Assembly (NCBI RefSeq): GCF_003258595.1
Contig: NZ_QHHQ01000008.1
Coordinates: forward strand, 124,001 to 188,000
DNA from: Acuticoccus sediminis
GTDB lineage: Bacteria; Pseudomonadota; Alphaproteobacteria; Rhizobiales; Amorphaceae
Direction: 5' to 3'
Length of the DNA stretch: 64,000 nt
Shown here: positions 9,052 through 16,445 of the stretch, in pieces
How positions within the stretch are numbered: position 1 is the stretch's first letter
Layout of the letters: each line of letters starts with the position of its first letter
Position numbers and translations under genes: made by a program
The notes under the pieces: model-generated
Seen by the model: only the letters and a program-made list of their open reading frames with translations
Database searches by the model: none
Told to the model about the DNA's origin: nothing

Positions 9052-10317
9052 GTGAGCACGCACCAACGGGCGCGCCGCCCACGCGATCTTCGGCTCGACT
9101 TCTTCCGGGGTCTGGCGATGTTCATCATCTTCATCGCCCACGTGCCCCACAATCCATGGAAGGCCTGGATACCGGCGGCGTTCGGCCCGTCCGATGCGAC
9201 GGAACTCTTCGTGTTCTGCTCCGGCATGGCCTCGGCCATGGCGTTCGGCTCGCTGTTCCGCGACCGCTCCTTTTTCCTGGGAACGGCGCGCACGGCCTAC
9301 CGGGTGTGGCAGGTCTACTGGGCGCATGTGTGCCTCTTTGCCGTGATGGTGACCATGATCGCCATCTTCGATCAGATGCACGGCGACGACTTCTACTCGA
9401 CGCGCCTCTACACGCGCCCGATCTTCGACGACACGGCGCGCCACCTCATCGGGTTCATGACCCTGCAGTACGTGCCGAACTATTTCGACATCCTGCCGAT
9501 GTACATGGTCATCCTGATGATGATGCCGGTCGTCATGGCGCTCAGCCGGATCAGCCGGTGGGCGGTGTTCGCCTTCATCGGCGGCGTCTGGTTCCTGACC
9601 CAGTTCGACATCCTGCAGCTCGGCGCGGAGGTGCGCGAGGGCAACGACCGCGAGTGGTTCTTCAACCCCTTCGGCTGGCAGATCATCTTCTTCCTGGGGT
9701 TCAGCTTCGTCATGGGCTGGATCAAGCCGCCGCCGCGCTCCTGGTGGCTCGTGCTGGCGGCGGCGGTGATCGTCGGGCTCGGCGTGCTCACCGCGTCGCG
9801 TTACGGCTGGGGCAACTTCGACTGGGTGATCCCGTTCCGGCGCGCCAACCGCTGGCTCTTCTGGAAGACGGACCTCGGCATCTTCCGCATCGTCCACTTC
9901 CTGGCGGTCTGCTACCTCGCGTGGTTCGTCGTCGGTGAGGGGGGCAAGCGGCTCGCGATGTCGGGCATCCCCGGCCGGATCGTCGACGTGATCCGCAAGG
10001 TGGGGCAGCAGTCGCTGGCGGTGTTCGTGTCCGGGATGGTGCTGTCCCAGTTCATGGGCGCGGCGCTGGACCAGACGGCGGAGCGGGGGCCGGTGGCGCT
10101 CGCCTGGGCCAACCTGACGGGCTGCGCGATCCTCATCGGCATCGCCTACCTGGTGGGCTGGTACAAGTCCGAGCCGTGGCGGCGCGAGGTGGTTGTGCCG
10201 GCCAAGCGCGTCGCCGAGCCGAGGGCCGAGCCGCGGTCCGAGGCCCGCGGCGGCGAGGCCACGTCCGCCGAGGTCCGCACGCTGGAGCCGCGGACGAAGG
10301 GGCGTGCCGCCGTCTGA
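9052..10317 (+). CDS. opgC: OpgC family membrane acyltransferase (periplasmic glucan succinylation)
   Basis: Polytopic inner-membrane protein of 421 residues with about ten helices, of the OpgC family that succinylates osmoregulated periplasmic glucans. Diagnostic sequence is RDLRLDFFRGLAMFIIFIAH at the N-terminus (the D-x-x-R-G-L start shared by acyltransferase-3 and OpgC proteins) and the ATELFVFCSGMASAMAFG block. Conserved YFDILPMY and WFFNPFGWQ(I/L)IF segments follow. GTG 9052 is proposed because conserved sequence starts soon after it (STHQRARR); no strong ribosome site is visible, so the start is uncertain. The C-terminal 50 residues are Arg/Glu/Ala-rich and non-conserved. No glucan synthase gene is nearby. 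Confidence 0.82.
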   Translation: MSTHQRARRPRDLRLDFFRGLAMFIIFIAHVPHNPWKAWIPAAFGPSDATELFVFCSGMASAMAFGSLFRDRSFFLGTARTAYRVWQVYWAHVCLFAVMVTMIAIFDQMHGDDFYSTRLYTRPIFDDTARHLIGFMTLQYVPNYFDILPMYMVILMMMPVVMALSRISRWAVFAFIGGVWFLTQFDILQLGAEVREGNDREWFFNPFGWQIIFFLGFSFVMGWIKPPPRSWWLVLAAAVIVGLGVLTASRYGWGNFDWVIPFRRANRWLFWKTDLGIFRIVHFLAVCYLAWFVVGEGGKRLAMSGIPGRIVDVIRKVGQQSLAVFVSGMVLSQFMGAALDQTAERGPVALAWANLTGCAILIGIAYLVGWYKSEPWRREVVVPAKRVAEPRAEPRSEARGGEATSAEVRTLEPRTKGRAAV

Positions 10318-10374
10318 GTGCTTGCGGGGCGCCGGCCGGCGGGGTACGGCGCCTTCGCACCAACGAGGACGGCG

Positions 10375-11169
10375 ATGCGAATCCTAATCACCAACGACGA
10401 TGGCGCGCGCGCTCCGGGCATCAAGCTCCTGGAGGAGATCGCGCGGTCTTTCACCGACGACGTCTGGATCGTCGCTCCCGAGTTCGACCAGTCCGGGGTC
10501 AGCCACGCCATCAGCCTGCACGAGCCGCTGCGCGTGCACCACGAGGGCGAGAAGCGCTATTTCGTGCGCGGCACCCCGGCGGACTGCGTGATCCTGGCGG
10601 TCGAACACCTGATGGACGGCAAGCCCGACCTCGTCCTGTCGGGCGTCAACCGCGGCGGCAACATGGCCGATTCGATCGCCTATTCCGGCACCGTCGGTGC
10701 GGCCATGACGGCGCTTACCGTCGGCGTCCCGGCGATGGCGCTCAGCCAGTACTTCCAGGGCACCGAGGTGAAGTGGGAGTGCGCTCGCGCCTACGCCAAG
10801 CCGCTGATCGAGCGCCTCCTCGAGGTCAAATGGCCGTCGAGCGTGGTGCCGAACATCAACTTCCCGCACCGCGCGCCGGGTGAGATCGCCGGCGTGAAGC
10901 TCTGCCATCCGGGGCACGGCTTCATCAGCGGCGTCAACGTGGTGGAGCGCGTCGACGTGCGCGGCCTCTCCTACCACTGGCTGCAGTTCCGCCGGGCGGC
11001 GGAGGACATCGACGATCCCGAGTGCGACATCAGCCTGCTGCGCGACGGCTACATCACCATCACTCCGCTGCGTCCGGACCGGCACGGCGAGTGGAACTGG
11101 GGCGATATGCGCGCCGAGTTCGGCGACCTCCTGACCGTCGCGCCGCTCGCCGACCTCAGCGGCGACTGA
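10375..11169 (+). CDS. surE: 5'/3'-nucleotidase SurE
   Basis: Metal-dependent nucleotidase of 264 residues that dephosphorylates nucleoside 5'- and 3'-monophosphates. The N-terminal MRILITNDDGARAPGI carries the paired Asp (residues 8-9) that bind the metal, and LVLSGVNRGGNMADSIAYSGTVGAAMTA is the family core with the second set of ligands (cited in fragments: SGVNRG, GTVGAAM). ATG 10375 is supported by GAGGAC about 8 nt upstream. In many alphaproteobacteria surE sits with pcm and serS; here those neighbours are missing and it stands alone behind opgC. A clear intrinsic terminator follows at 11211-11241. Confidence 0.93.
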   Translation: MRILITNDDGARAPGIKLLEEIARSFTDDVWIVAPEFDQSGVSHAISLHEPLRVHHEGEKRYFVRGTPADCVILAVEHLMDGKPDLVLSGVNRGGNMADSIAYSGTVGAAMTALTVGVPAMALSQYFQGTEVKWECARAYAKPLIERLLEVKWPSSVVPNINFPHRAPGEIAGVKLCHPGHGFISGVNVVERVDVRGLSYHWLQFRRAAEDIDDPECDISLLRDGYITITPLRPDRHGEWNWGDMRAEFGDLLTVAPLADLSGD

Positions 11170-11210
11170 GCGGGGGAGGGGCGCGAGGCGCCTTTCGCCC
11201 ACCGATTTCA

Positions 11211-11241
11211 GCGCGGCGCGCCCGGCGTGCCGCGCTTTTTT
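11211..11241 (+). terminator. Rho-independent terminator after surE
   Basis: GCGCGGC (11211-11217) pairs with GCCGCGC (11229-11235), the stem extends inward with a few more pairs, and six T follow at 11236-11241. It lies 41 nt after the surE stop codon. Confidence 0.85.
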
Positions 11242-11270
11242 GTTCCCACGGTTGGGTGTAAGCTCCGCCT

Positions 11271-11549
11271 ATGGGAAAATGCTGGGCTGGCTTATCGGCG
11301 GCGCTCCTGCTTCTCCACCCGGCGAGCGGATGGGGGCAGCAGGTGGCTGCTCCAAATTTATCCCGCCCTCCACCGAAGGAGGGATATTCGTACCCGGAAT
11401 GCTACTGCACGGACTCGGATGGGGGACGCGTCGAGATCGGCGGCCAGGCGTGCCTGCGCCTCGGAGAGCGGCGCATCCTCGCCCGATGCGGGATGTCGCA
11501 GAACGTGCCCGCGTGGCGCAGGGAGGCCGAGGGGTGCCCGGTCAGCTGA
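11271..11549 (+). CDS. Small secreted cysteine-containing protein, function unknown
   Basis: A 92-residue protein with a signal peptide (MGKCWAGLSAALLLLHPASG, cleavage near WGQQ) and a mature domain of about 65 residues. The core reads PECYCTDSDGGRVEIGG, then CLRLGERRILARCGMSQN and a final Cys, so the mature part has five cysteines. The C-Y-C-T-D-S-x-G and A-R-C-G-M-S-x-N-x-P-x-W-R patterns occur in uncharacterised alphaproteobacterial exported proteins, from memory. It has its own position downstream of a strong terminator, so it is likely transcribed separately. Function is not known; disulfides in the periplasm are likely. Confidence 0.65.
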   Translation: MGKCWAGLSAALLLLHPASGWGQQVAAPNLSRPPPKEGYSYPECYCTDSDGGRVEIGGQACLRLGERRILARCGMSQNVPAWRREAEGCPVS

Positions 11550-11659
11550 CGGACCGTCGTCGCGGTCATCGCGGATCGATTCGCGGGCAGGGCGATACGG
11601 CGGCGTGCGGATACGTCGTCCGGCGACTTCACAACGAATTCTTATTGCGCCGATTGCGC

Positions 11660-11681
11660 CCGGATTTGCAGTTAAATCCGG
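11660..11681. repeat. Perfect inverted repeat upstream of the DUF423 gene
   Basis: CCGGATTT (11660-11667) and AAATCCGG (11674-11681) are perfect inverted arms around a 6-nt spacer. It lies about 140 nt before the next gene and after the small secreted protein gene. It could be an operator or an RNA hairpin; no T-run follows. Confidence 0.4.
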
Positions 11682-11823
11682 CATTTGATGGGCATGGACC
11701 CGGTGCGTCCCGGCCGAAGCCGCCAAAAAATCCAGACACCATGCATGGTTCTTGCTAGGCGGAGATGAGCGGTCCAGCCATCCACGGCTTGGCGGCAGCT
11801 GAACGGAAGACAAGAGGAATCTG

Positions 11824-12189
11824 ATGCGGGTTGTTGTGGTTGGCGCTCTCTATGGCGCACTTGCGGTAGGACTTGGCGCGATCGGGGCGCATGCGCTCGA
11901 CAGCAATTTCGTGCCGCAGAACGCCGAGATGTTCGACAAGGCCGTCTTCTACCAGCTCATCCATGCGCTGGCGATGGTGGCGATCGGTGGGCTGAAGGAC
12001 CGCGTGCTGCCGGTTCTTCTCGGCGCGGCGTCGTGGGCGTTCGGGCTCGGCGTGCTGCTGTTCTCGGGCTCGCTCTACCTGCTGGCTCTCGGTGGTCCGG
12101 CCGACGTCATGTATGCGACGCCGATCGGCGGCGTCCTCCTGCTGCTGGGCTGGCTGATCCTCGCCGTCGCCGCCGCGCGGCGCATGTAA
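11824..12189 (+). CDS. DUF423 family small membrane protein
   Basis: A 121-residue inner-membrane protein with four predicted helices, matching the DUF423 (YgdD/TMEM256-like) family. Diagnostic blocks are GAIGAHALDSNF near the N-terminus, YQLIHALAMVAIG in the second helix region, and the GSLYLLALGGP plus ATPIGGVLLLLGWL tail. No biochemical role is established. GAGG (11814-11817) precedes ATG 11824. A perfect 16-bp hairpin follows at once and probably ends transcription, so the gene is likely monocistronic. Confidence 0.9.
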   Translation: MRVVVVGALYGALAVGLGAIGAHALDSNFVPQNAEMFDKAVFYQLIHALAMVAIGGLKDRVLPVLLGAASWAFGLGVLLFSGSLYLLALGGPADVMYATPIGGVLLLLGWLILAVAAARRM

Positions 12190-12193
12190 GCGT

Positions 12194-12240
12194 CCGGCCG
12201 ACGGCGTCCGGATCCGCAAGGACGCCGTCGGCCGGCTTTC
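12194..12240 (+). terminator. Strong hairpin terminator after the DUF423 gene
   Basis: CCGGCCGACGGCGTCC (12194-12209) and GGACGCCGTCGGCCGG (12220-12235) are perfect 16-bp inverted arms around a 10-nt loop, followed by CTTTC. It starts 5 nt after the stop codon. The T-run is short, but the stem is very stable. Confidence 0.75.
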
Positions 12241-12507
12241 CCTCCTCACCGACGCCGCGGCTCGCAGCGTCGATGTGCGGCCCGCCGGCACGGACCCGGC
12301 GAGTGGCGCAGGACCGGGCCGAGGTGCATGTCGACCGTGCACCGCCCTCCGCCGCCATGCGACCGGCTTCGCCGGCGACGCGTCCCCTGCCGGCCGCGAA
12401 GGCCAGGCATCGCCAACCGGGCGCGGGCGCTTTCAGACCTACCGATCAACCCCTGGCGGCGCCTTCATCAACTCTGGGTTACCTGAGAATTCCGTCCTCG
12501 CCGCGTT

Positions 12508-12523
12508 GAAGTGTCAACACTTC
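12508..12523. promoter_or_regulatory. Operator-like palindrome
   Basis: GAAGTGT and ACACTTC flank a 2-nt centre, a perfect 7+7 dyad. Its size fits a dimeric repressor site, but no adjacent gene starts near it, so its role is unclear. Confidence 0.3.
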
Positions 12524-12735
12524 GGTCTCGCGGTCCAGGCGGATCGGAATCCGGCAGTTCGATGGCGCCGCCGGTCGCAGAGGCCATCAGCGGGTCAGCC
12601 GGACCCGGCGATGCGGGTCGCCATCCTGTTCCTGACTGTTGATAAGTGGTCGTGACGCCTGCTTTGCGCGCGGCTCAGATATGCGGATTTGTGTTGGGTC
12701 TCCGCAGAATACAGTAGGGAAGTCGCCTATATTTG

Positions 12736-12754
12736 TAGAATTCGAGATATTCTA
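12736..12754. promoter_or_regulatory. Inverted repeat in AT-rich segment
   Basis: TAGAAT (12736-12741) and ATTCTA (12749-12754) are perfect inverted arms around a 7-nt spacer, inside the AT-richer part of the intergenic island. It could be a regulator site or the remains of a mobile element. Confidence 0.25.
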
Positions 12755-13060
12755 AGTCGATCTCGGAATGTACATCTAAAGCTATTGTAAAAAAGCTCGA
12801 TTGATCTCGTCCGCTCCGGAAATGCGGCAAAACCATGATGGATCGCGGGGGATTTCGGTCGATCCCCGGGAGGGAAAGGGACGGATCGTCGGCAGGAAAA
12901 TACAGCTTTCGGTTGCATGCTCCGTGATGCCAGGCGCCACCGTCGGGTCACCTCATCGGAATATTCGGTAGATGCGTACCGGGCAGCGAAACAGCGCGTG
13001 CGACAAACCCACGCGTATCGCGCCGGTCTCACACATCTCGAAGCTGCAGGAAGCTTGATC

Positions 13061-13344
13061 TGGTGCCGCAGGGGAGGATTGAACTCCCGACCTCACCCTT
13101 CGTACCACTTCGGCTTTCGCCGCCGCACCGAGGTGCGTTCGTGGTCTGGACTATCCCTTCACCCTTTTCCGGGAACCGGAAGGAGGGTGCCGCCCGTCTA
13201 GTCTCTACACCGTTCCGCCAAGCGGACTTGGCTCGGGATTGGCATTTCAGCTTTCCCCGAGTTTGAGCGGTTTTCATCCCACGGTTTCCCGTGGGTGAGG
13301 CAATCTGTTACCAAGGGTGCGCTCTACCACTGAGCTACTGCGGC
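13061..13344 (-). tRNA. tRNA-Thr(GGU), interrupted by a group I intron
   Basis: The 5' exon (13344 down to 13310) and 3' exon (13100 down to 13061) join into a 72-nt tRNA plus an encoded CCA. The acceptor stem GCCGCAG/CTGCGGC pairs perfectly, the D-stem is GCTC/GAGC, the anticodon stem CACCC/GGGTG encloses loop TTGGTAA with anticodon GGT, and the T-arm is GGGAG-TTCAATC-CTCCC; the discriminator is A. This matches alphaproteobacterial tRNA-Thr reading ACC and ACU. The 209-nt intron lies between U36, the last anticodon base, and A37. ACC is a frequent Thr codon in this GC-rich genome, so if this is the only GGU copy, splicing is probably essential. Confidence 0.95.
13101..13309 (-). ncRNA. Self-splicing-type group I intron (IC3-like) in tRNA-Thr(GGU)
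   Basis: The 209-nt intron folds into a complete group I core. Numbering is from its first base. P1 pairs exon GGU plus intron AA with UUGCC (7-11), putting a U-G wobble exactly at the 5' splice site, loop CAGA. P2 is CCCACGG-GAAA-CCGUGGG (15-32). P3 is CCGCUC (40-45) with GGGCGG (115-120). P4 is CUCGGG/CCCGAG (49-54/73-78), then a short P5 and P6. P7 is GACUA (107-111) with UAGUC (157-161). P8 is CACCCU/AGGGUG (121-126/145-150). P9 is ACCAC/GUGGU with two inner hairpins, one GAAA-capped. The last base is G, as omega-G. The P7 region, GUGUAGAGACUAGACGG, closely matches my memory of the Azoarcus tRNA-Ile intron. There is no ORF. Confidence 0.93.
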
Positions 13345-13354
13345 AACGGGGGCG

Positions 13355-13383
13355 TCTATAGCCGCTCTCGGAGCGTCCGTCCA
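13355..13383 (-). promoter_or_regulatory. Probable promoter of the tRNA-Thr gene
   Basis: On the minus strand TGGACG (13383-13378) and TATAGA (13360-13355) are spaced by 17 nt, a fair sigma-70 pair, with the -10 box ending 10 nt before the first tRNA base at 13344. Confidence 0.45.
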
Positions 13384-13871
13384 GTACCCTCTGTCTCTCT
13401 TTCCACCGGCCCGAGCGCTGCCGGTGATTGCATCATTTTGTTTCCAAGGATATGAATGACATGCGGACAGAAGCAGATGGTTACCTGTGAACGTCACGTT
13501 TTTGCCGCGAACGCGGTGAGCTGAAGTCAAAGATACCGCCGAAACAGCGCTGCCCCGCGAGTTTCAAAGTTCAAGTTGGGATGATTCTAAGAATACGGTC
13601 TTGAGCGGCCAGGCTGTCATCTGCCTGCGGCGTCACCACAAACCCTATAAATAGTCATTTCTTTCGGTGGCTTTGTGTAGAGACTGGTCATTCTTGGGTT
13701 GTCCAACGCGGACGTATCCGTTAGTTGCACAGCAGCTAACTTGTTGTGGATGTTGCCTTTCGTCGATGACACCCGCAACACCCTGCCCCACTTGCCTGAA
13801 TTGAGGCGCCTCGCCATTCAACGCGTAATGGCAAGTGGGTCGGATCCGATCGGTCGAAGAGGACGTGGGAA
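13384..13871. other. Intergenic region between tRNA-Thr and the XRE regulator gene
   Basis: About 490 bp with no convincing gene; small frames on both strands lack family features. The part around 13560-13760 is less GC-rich than the surroundings. A near-perfect stem-loop lies at 13720-13740, GTTAGTTGC-ACA-GCAGCTAAC with one mismatch, about 130 nt before the regulator gene. It probably holds the regulator's promoter, but no clear -35/-10 pair could be assigned. Confidence 0.5.
13720..13740. promoter_or_regulatory. Near-perfect inverted repeat upstream of the XRE gene
   Basis: GTTAGTTGC and GCAGCTAAC (one mismatch) flank ACA. It is a candidate operator for the XRE regulator encoded 130 nt downstream, or a leader hairpin. 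Confidence 0.35.
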
Positions 13872-14339
13872 ATGTCGACAGCTGTAAGCGAGCCAAGTCA
13901 GATGAGTGAGCCGCGCTCAGAACCTGTTCCCAATCAGAGGTCGGCCAACTCCGTCGACGGACATGTTGGCTCCCGGGTGCGCCTCCGCCGGCTCGAGCTC
14001 GGCCTCAGCCAGGAGAAGCTCGCCGAGCAGCTCGGGATCACCTTCCAGCAGGTGCAGAAGTACGAGCGCGGCACCAACCGCATCGGTGCCAGCCGGCTCC
14101 ACCAGATCGCGATCGTGCTCCAGGCACCGATCACCTATTTCTTCGAAGGGGCCACTGACGCCGGGATCTCCCGCGTCAACGACGCCACGCCGCTCTCGCA
14201 GGCGCTGAGCGATCCGGCCACCGTCCGCCTGGTGCGCGCCTTCGCGACCATCTCCGATCCGCAGCTCAAGCAGAAGGCTGTCGGGATCATCGAGGCCATC
14301 GCCGAGACGCCGGCCCTCAAGAACGGCACGGACGGATAA
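13872..14339 (+). CDS. XRE family transcriptional regulator (PraR/SinR-like)
   Basis: DNA-binding regulator of 155 residues. A disordered N-terminus of about 30 residues precedes an XRE helix-turn-helix (about residues 32-86) that reads VGSRVRLRRLELGLSQEKLA, then GITFQQVQKYERGTNRIGA. This is the very conserved alphaproteobacterial subfamily including PraR/PhrR of rhizobia. The C-terminal part contains a short helix pair (PATVRLVRAFATISDPQLKQ). Relatives control quorum sensing, acid stress or biofilm genes; the targets here are unknown. It is followed by fumC 74 bp downstream on the same strand; whether they share a transcript is unclear. Confidence 0.88.
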   Translation: MSTAVSEPSQMSEPRSEPVPNQRSANSVDGHVGSRVRLRRLELGLSQEKLAEQLGITFQQVQKYERGTNRIGASRLHQIAIVLQAPITYFFEGATDAGISRVNDATPLSQALSDPATVRLVRAFATISDPQLKQKAVGIIEAIAETPALKNGTDG

Positions 14340-14413
14340 CGGATCCACGCTCAAGAGCGTTGGACCCCTGCCGAAAACTTGGTAACTGACGCGGGCACGC
14401 AAGAGGCCCGCTG

Positions 14414-15802
14414 ATGACCACCCGCACAGAAACGGATTCCTTCGGACCGCTCGAAGTCCCGAGCGAGCGCTACTACGGCGCTCAGACCGCCCGAAGCCTG
14501 ATCAACTTCAAGATCGGCGAGCAGAAAATGCCCGCCCCTCTGGTCCGCGCTCTCGGCGTCATCAAGAAGGCCGCCGCGCTCGCCAACAAAGAGCTCGGCA
14601 ACCTCGACGCCAAGATCGCCGACGCCATCGCCGACGCCGCCCAGGACGTGATCGACGGCAAACGGGGCGAGGATTTCCCCCTCGTCATCTACCAGACCGG
14701 CTCCGGCACGCAGTCGAACATGAACGCCAACGAGGTCATCTCGAACCTCGCGATCGAGCGTCTCGGCGGCGTGATCGGCTCCAAGGACCCGGTTCACCCG
14801 AACGACCACGTCAACCGCTCGCAGTCGTCGAACGACACGTTCCCGACCGCGATGCACGTCGCCGCCGCCGAGGAGATCACGCACAAGCTGATCCCGGCGA
14901 TGACGCACCTGCGCGACGCGCTGAACGCCAAGGCGGAAGAGTTCGCCGACATCATCAAGATCGGCCGCACCCATACCCAGGACGCGACGCCGCTCACCCT
15001 CGGCCAGGAATTCTCCGGCTACGTCGCGCAGCTCGACTTCGCGATCCAGCAGGTGACGGCCTCGCTGGGCGCCCTCTATCCGCTCGCCCAGGGCGGCACC
15101 GCCGTCGGCACCGGCCTCAACGCCAAGCCGGGCTTCTCCGAGGCGGTCGCCAGGCACATCGCCGAGATCACCGGGCTGCCGTTCGTCACCGCGCCGAACA
15201 AGTTCGCCGCGCTCGCCGGCAATGACGGCTACGTCGCCGCCCACGGCGCGCTGAACACCGCCGCCACCGCGCTCTTCAAGATCGCCAACGACATCCGCTT
15301 CCTCGGCTCCGGTCCCCGCTCGGGCCTCGCCGAGCTCTCGCTGCCGGAGAACGAGCCGGGCTCGTCCATCATGCCGGGCAAGGTCAACCCGACCCAGTGC
15401 GAGGCGATGACGATGGTGGCCTGCCGCGTGTTCGGGAACCAGACCACGCTGACGGTCGCCGGCAGCCAGGGCCACTTCGAGCTCAACGTCTACAAGCCGG
15501 TGATGGCGGACGCCTTCCTGCAGTCGACGCGCATCCTCGCCGACGCCTGCGTGAGCTTCACCGACAACTGCGTCGTCGGCATCGAGGCGAATCGCGACCG
15601 GATCAAGGACCTGATGGAGCGCTCGCTCATGCTGGTCACGGCGCTGGCGCCGGAGATCGGCTACGACAACGCCACGAAGATCGCAAAGACCGCCCACAAG
15701 AAGGGCACTACGCTGCGCGAGGAGGCCGTCGGCGGCGGCTACGTCACCGAGGAGACCTTTGACCGGGTCGTGCGTCCGGAGAAGATGACGGGTCCTTCGT
15801 GA
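14414..15802 (+). CDS. fumC: Class II fumarate hydratase
   Basis: TCA-cycle enzyme of 462 residues that reversibly hydrates fumarate to L-malate; class II enzymes are iron-free homotetramers. Family marks are the [14 protein letters not shown] block (near residue 96), [40 protein letters not shown] and the signature loop [11 protein letters not shown] with its catalytic serine. Length is typical. AGAGG at 14402-14406 precedes ATG 14414. The stop TGA overlaps the GTG start of a small DUF4169 gene, and a ribbon-helix-helix gene follows, a trio often kept together in alphaproteobacteria. Confidence 0.97.
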   Translation: MTTRTETDSFGPLEVPSERYYGAQTARSLINFKIGEQKMPAPLVRALGVIKKAAALANKELGNLDAKIADAIADAAQDVIDGKRGEDFPLVIYQTGSGTQSNMNANEVISNLAIERLGGVIGSKDPVHPNDHVNRSQSSNDTFPTAMHVAAAEEITHKLIPAMTHLRDALNAKAEEFADIIKIGRTHTQDATPLTLGQEFSGYVAQLDFAIQQVTASLGALYPLAQGGTAVGTGLNAKPGFSEAVARHIAEITGLPFVTAPNKFAALAGNDGYVAAHGALNTAATALFKIANDIRFLGSGPRSGLAELSLPENEPGSSIMPGKVNPTQCEAMTMVACRVFGNQTTLTVAGSQGHFELNVYKPVMADAFLQSTRILADACVSFTDNCVVGIEANRDRIKDLMERSLMLVTALAPEIGYDNATKIAKTAHKKGTTLREEAVGGGYVTEETFDRVVRPEKMTGPS

Positions 15803-15984
15803 CCGGCGAACTCGTCAACCTGCGGCGGGAGCGCAAGCGCCGCCAGCGGGATGCCGACCGGGAGGCCGCGGCCGAGAGCCGCGCCCGCCACGGACGGACC
15901 GCCGCACAACGCAACTCTGAGACGCTGAGCAAGGAGCGCGAAGATGCCCGGCACGAAGCGCACAAGCGCGACCGGACTTCATAA
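15799..15984 (+). CDS. DUF4169 family protein
   Basis: A 61-residue, very basic protein ([20 protein letters not shown]) matching DUF4169: V-N-L-R-x-x-R-K at the start, then a charged helix with R-x-x-H-G-R-T. It starts at GTG 15799, overlapping the fumC stop, and itself overlaps the next gene by 41 bp in another frame. Function is unknown; the charge suggests nucleic-acid or ribosome contact, but that is a guess. Confidence 0.82.
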   Translation: MTGELVNLRRERKRRQRDADREAAAESRARHGRTAAQRNSETLSKEREDARHEAHKRDRTS

Positions 15985-16192
15985 GCGCTCGGTCACTCTG
16001 CATGGCCACGCCACCAGCGTGGCCCTTGAGCCGGCCTTCTGGGATGCGCTCCAGCTCTGGGCGCACGAGGAGGGGGTGTCGCTGGCGGCGCTGATCGCAT
16101 CGATCGACCGCCGCCGCGAGGACGGATCCCTCGCCTCGGCCCTGCGCCTCGCCGTGCTCGCCTATGCCTTCGCCCGCGAGCCCAGCCGCTGA
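15944..16192 (+). CDS. Ribbon-helix-helix domain protein
   Basis: An 82-residue protein with an RHH_4-type domain. A basic N-terminus leads to the strand [20 protein letters not shown], then helices with WDALQLWAHEEGVSLAALIASI and a tail ASALRLAVLAYAF. This family typically lies right after fumC and DUF4169 in alphaproteobacteria. It overlaps the DUF4169 gene by 41 bp, which suggests coupled translation. ATG 15944 is preceded by AAGGAGCG. A strong terminator follows 10 nt after the stop. Target sites are unknown. Confidence 0.85.
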   Translation: MPGTKRTSATGLHKRSVTLHGHATSVALEPAFWDALQLWAHEEGVSLAALIASIDRRREDGSLASALRLAVLAYAFAREPSR

Positions 16193-16201
16193 AGCCTCCA
16201 G

Positions 16202-16227
16202 GCCGCCGCCCCCCGCGGCGGCTTTTT
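16202..16227 (+). terminator. Rho-independent terminator after the fumC operon
   Basis: GCCGCCGC (16202-16209) and GCGGCGGC (16215-16222) form a perfect stem around a 5-nt C loop, followed by TTTTT at 16223-16227. Confidence 0.9.
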
Positions 16228-16445
16228 CTTTCGGAAGGCCAGGGCACCGCCGCGACGGTTCCGGTTGACGGTCGCCACATAGCAGTTATCGCCCGCGGTC
16301 CTGCCGATTTCGTCGGATACAGCGTACCGGCGCCCATCCCCCCGTCACCCGAAGCGGCGCGGGGCGTGTCCCACCGCCGGTCGTCACGTGCGCCGTCATT
16401 TGTCCCCGATCCTTGCGAGCGCCCTCCGGTGGCGCTCCGCTCGCG

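Larger units (their letters stand above)
12241..13060. other. Gene-poor intergenic stretch (about 820 bp)
   Basis: No convincing gene is visible on either strand; the short open frames present are arginine-, proline- or serine-rich and lack ribosome sites. Bases 12650-12830 are clearly richer in A and T than the flanks. Two perfect inverted repeats stand out: GAAGTGT-CA-ACACTTC at 12508-12523 and TAGAAT-N7-ATTCTA at 12736-12754. Together with the following intron-bearing tRNA gene this forms a non-coding island in an otherwise dense region. Confidence 0.6.

Noticed and set aside
12275-12655. A 126-codon frame in the intergenic island
   Set aside because: No ribosome site, low-complexity Arg/Pro/Ala sequence, and no recognised homology.
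13674-13687. TGTGTAGAGACTGG on the plus strand, resembling the P7 segment of the group I intron
   Set aside because: No matching P7 3' strand, P3 or P1 could be found around it; treated as chance similarity.
13617-13896. Short minus-strand frames (66 and 83 codons) upstream of the XRE gene
   Set aside because: They overlap each other in different frames and the XRE start, with no signal or family marks.
16417-16437. Hairpin GAGCGCC/GGCGCTC after the AsmA-like gene
   Set aside because: A real 7-bp stem, but without a T-run and close to background for this base composition; not counted as a terminator.
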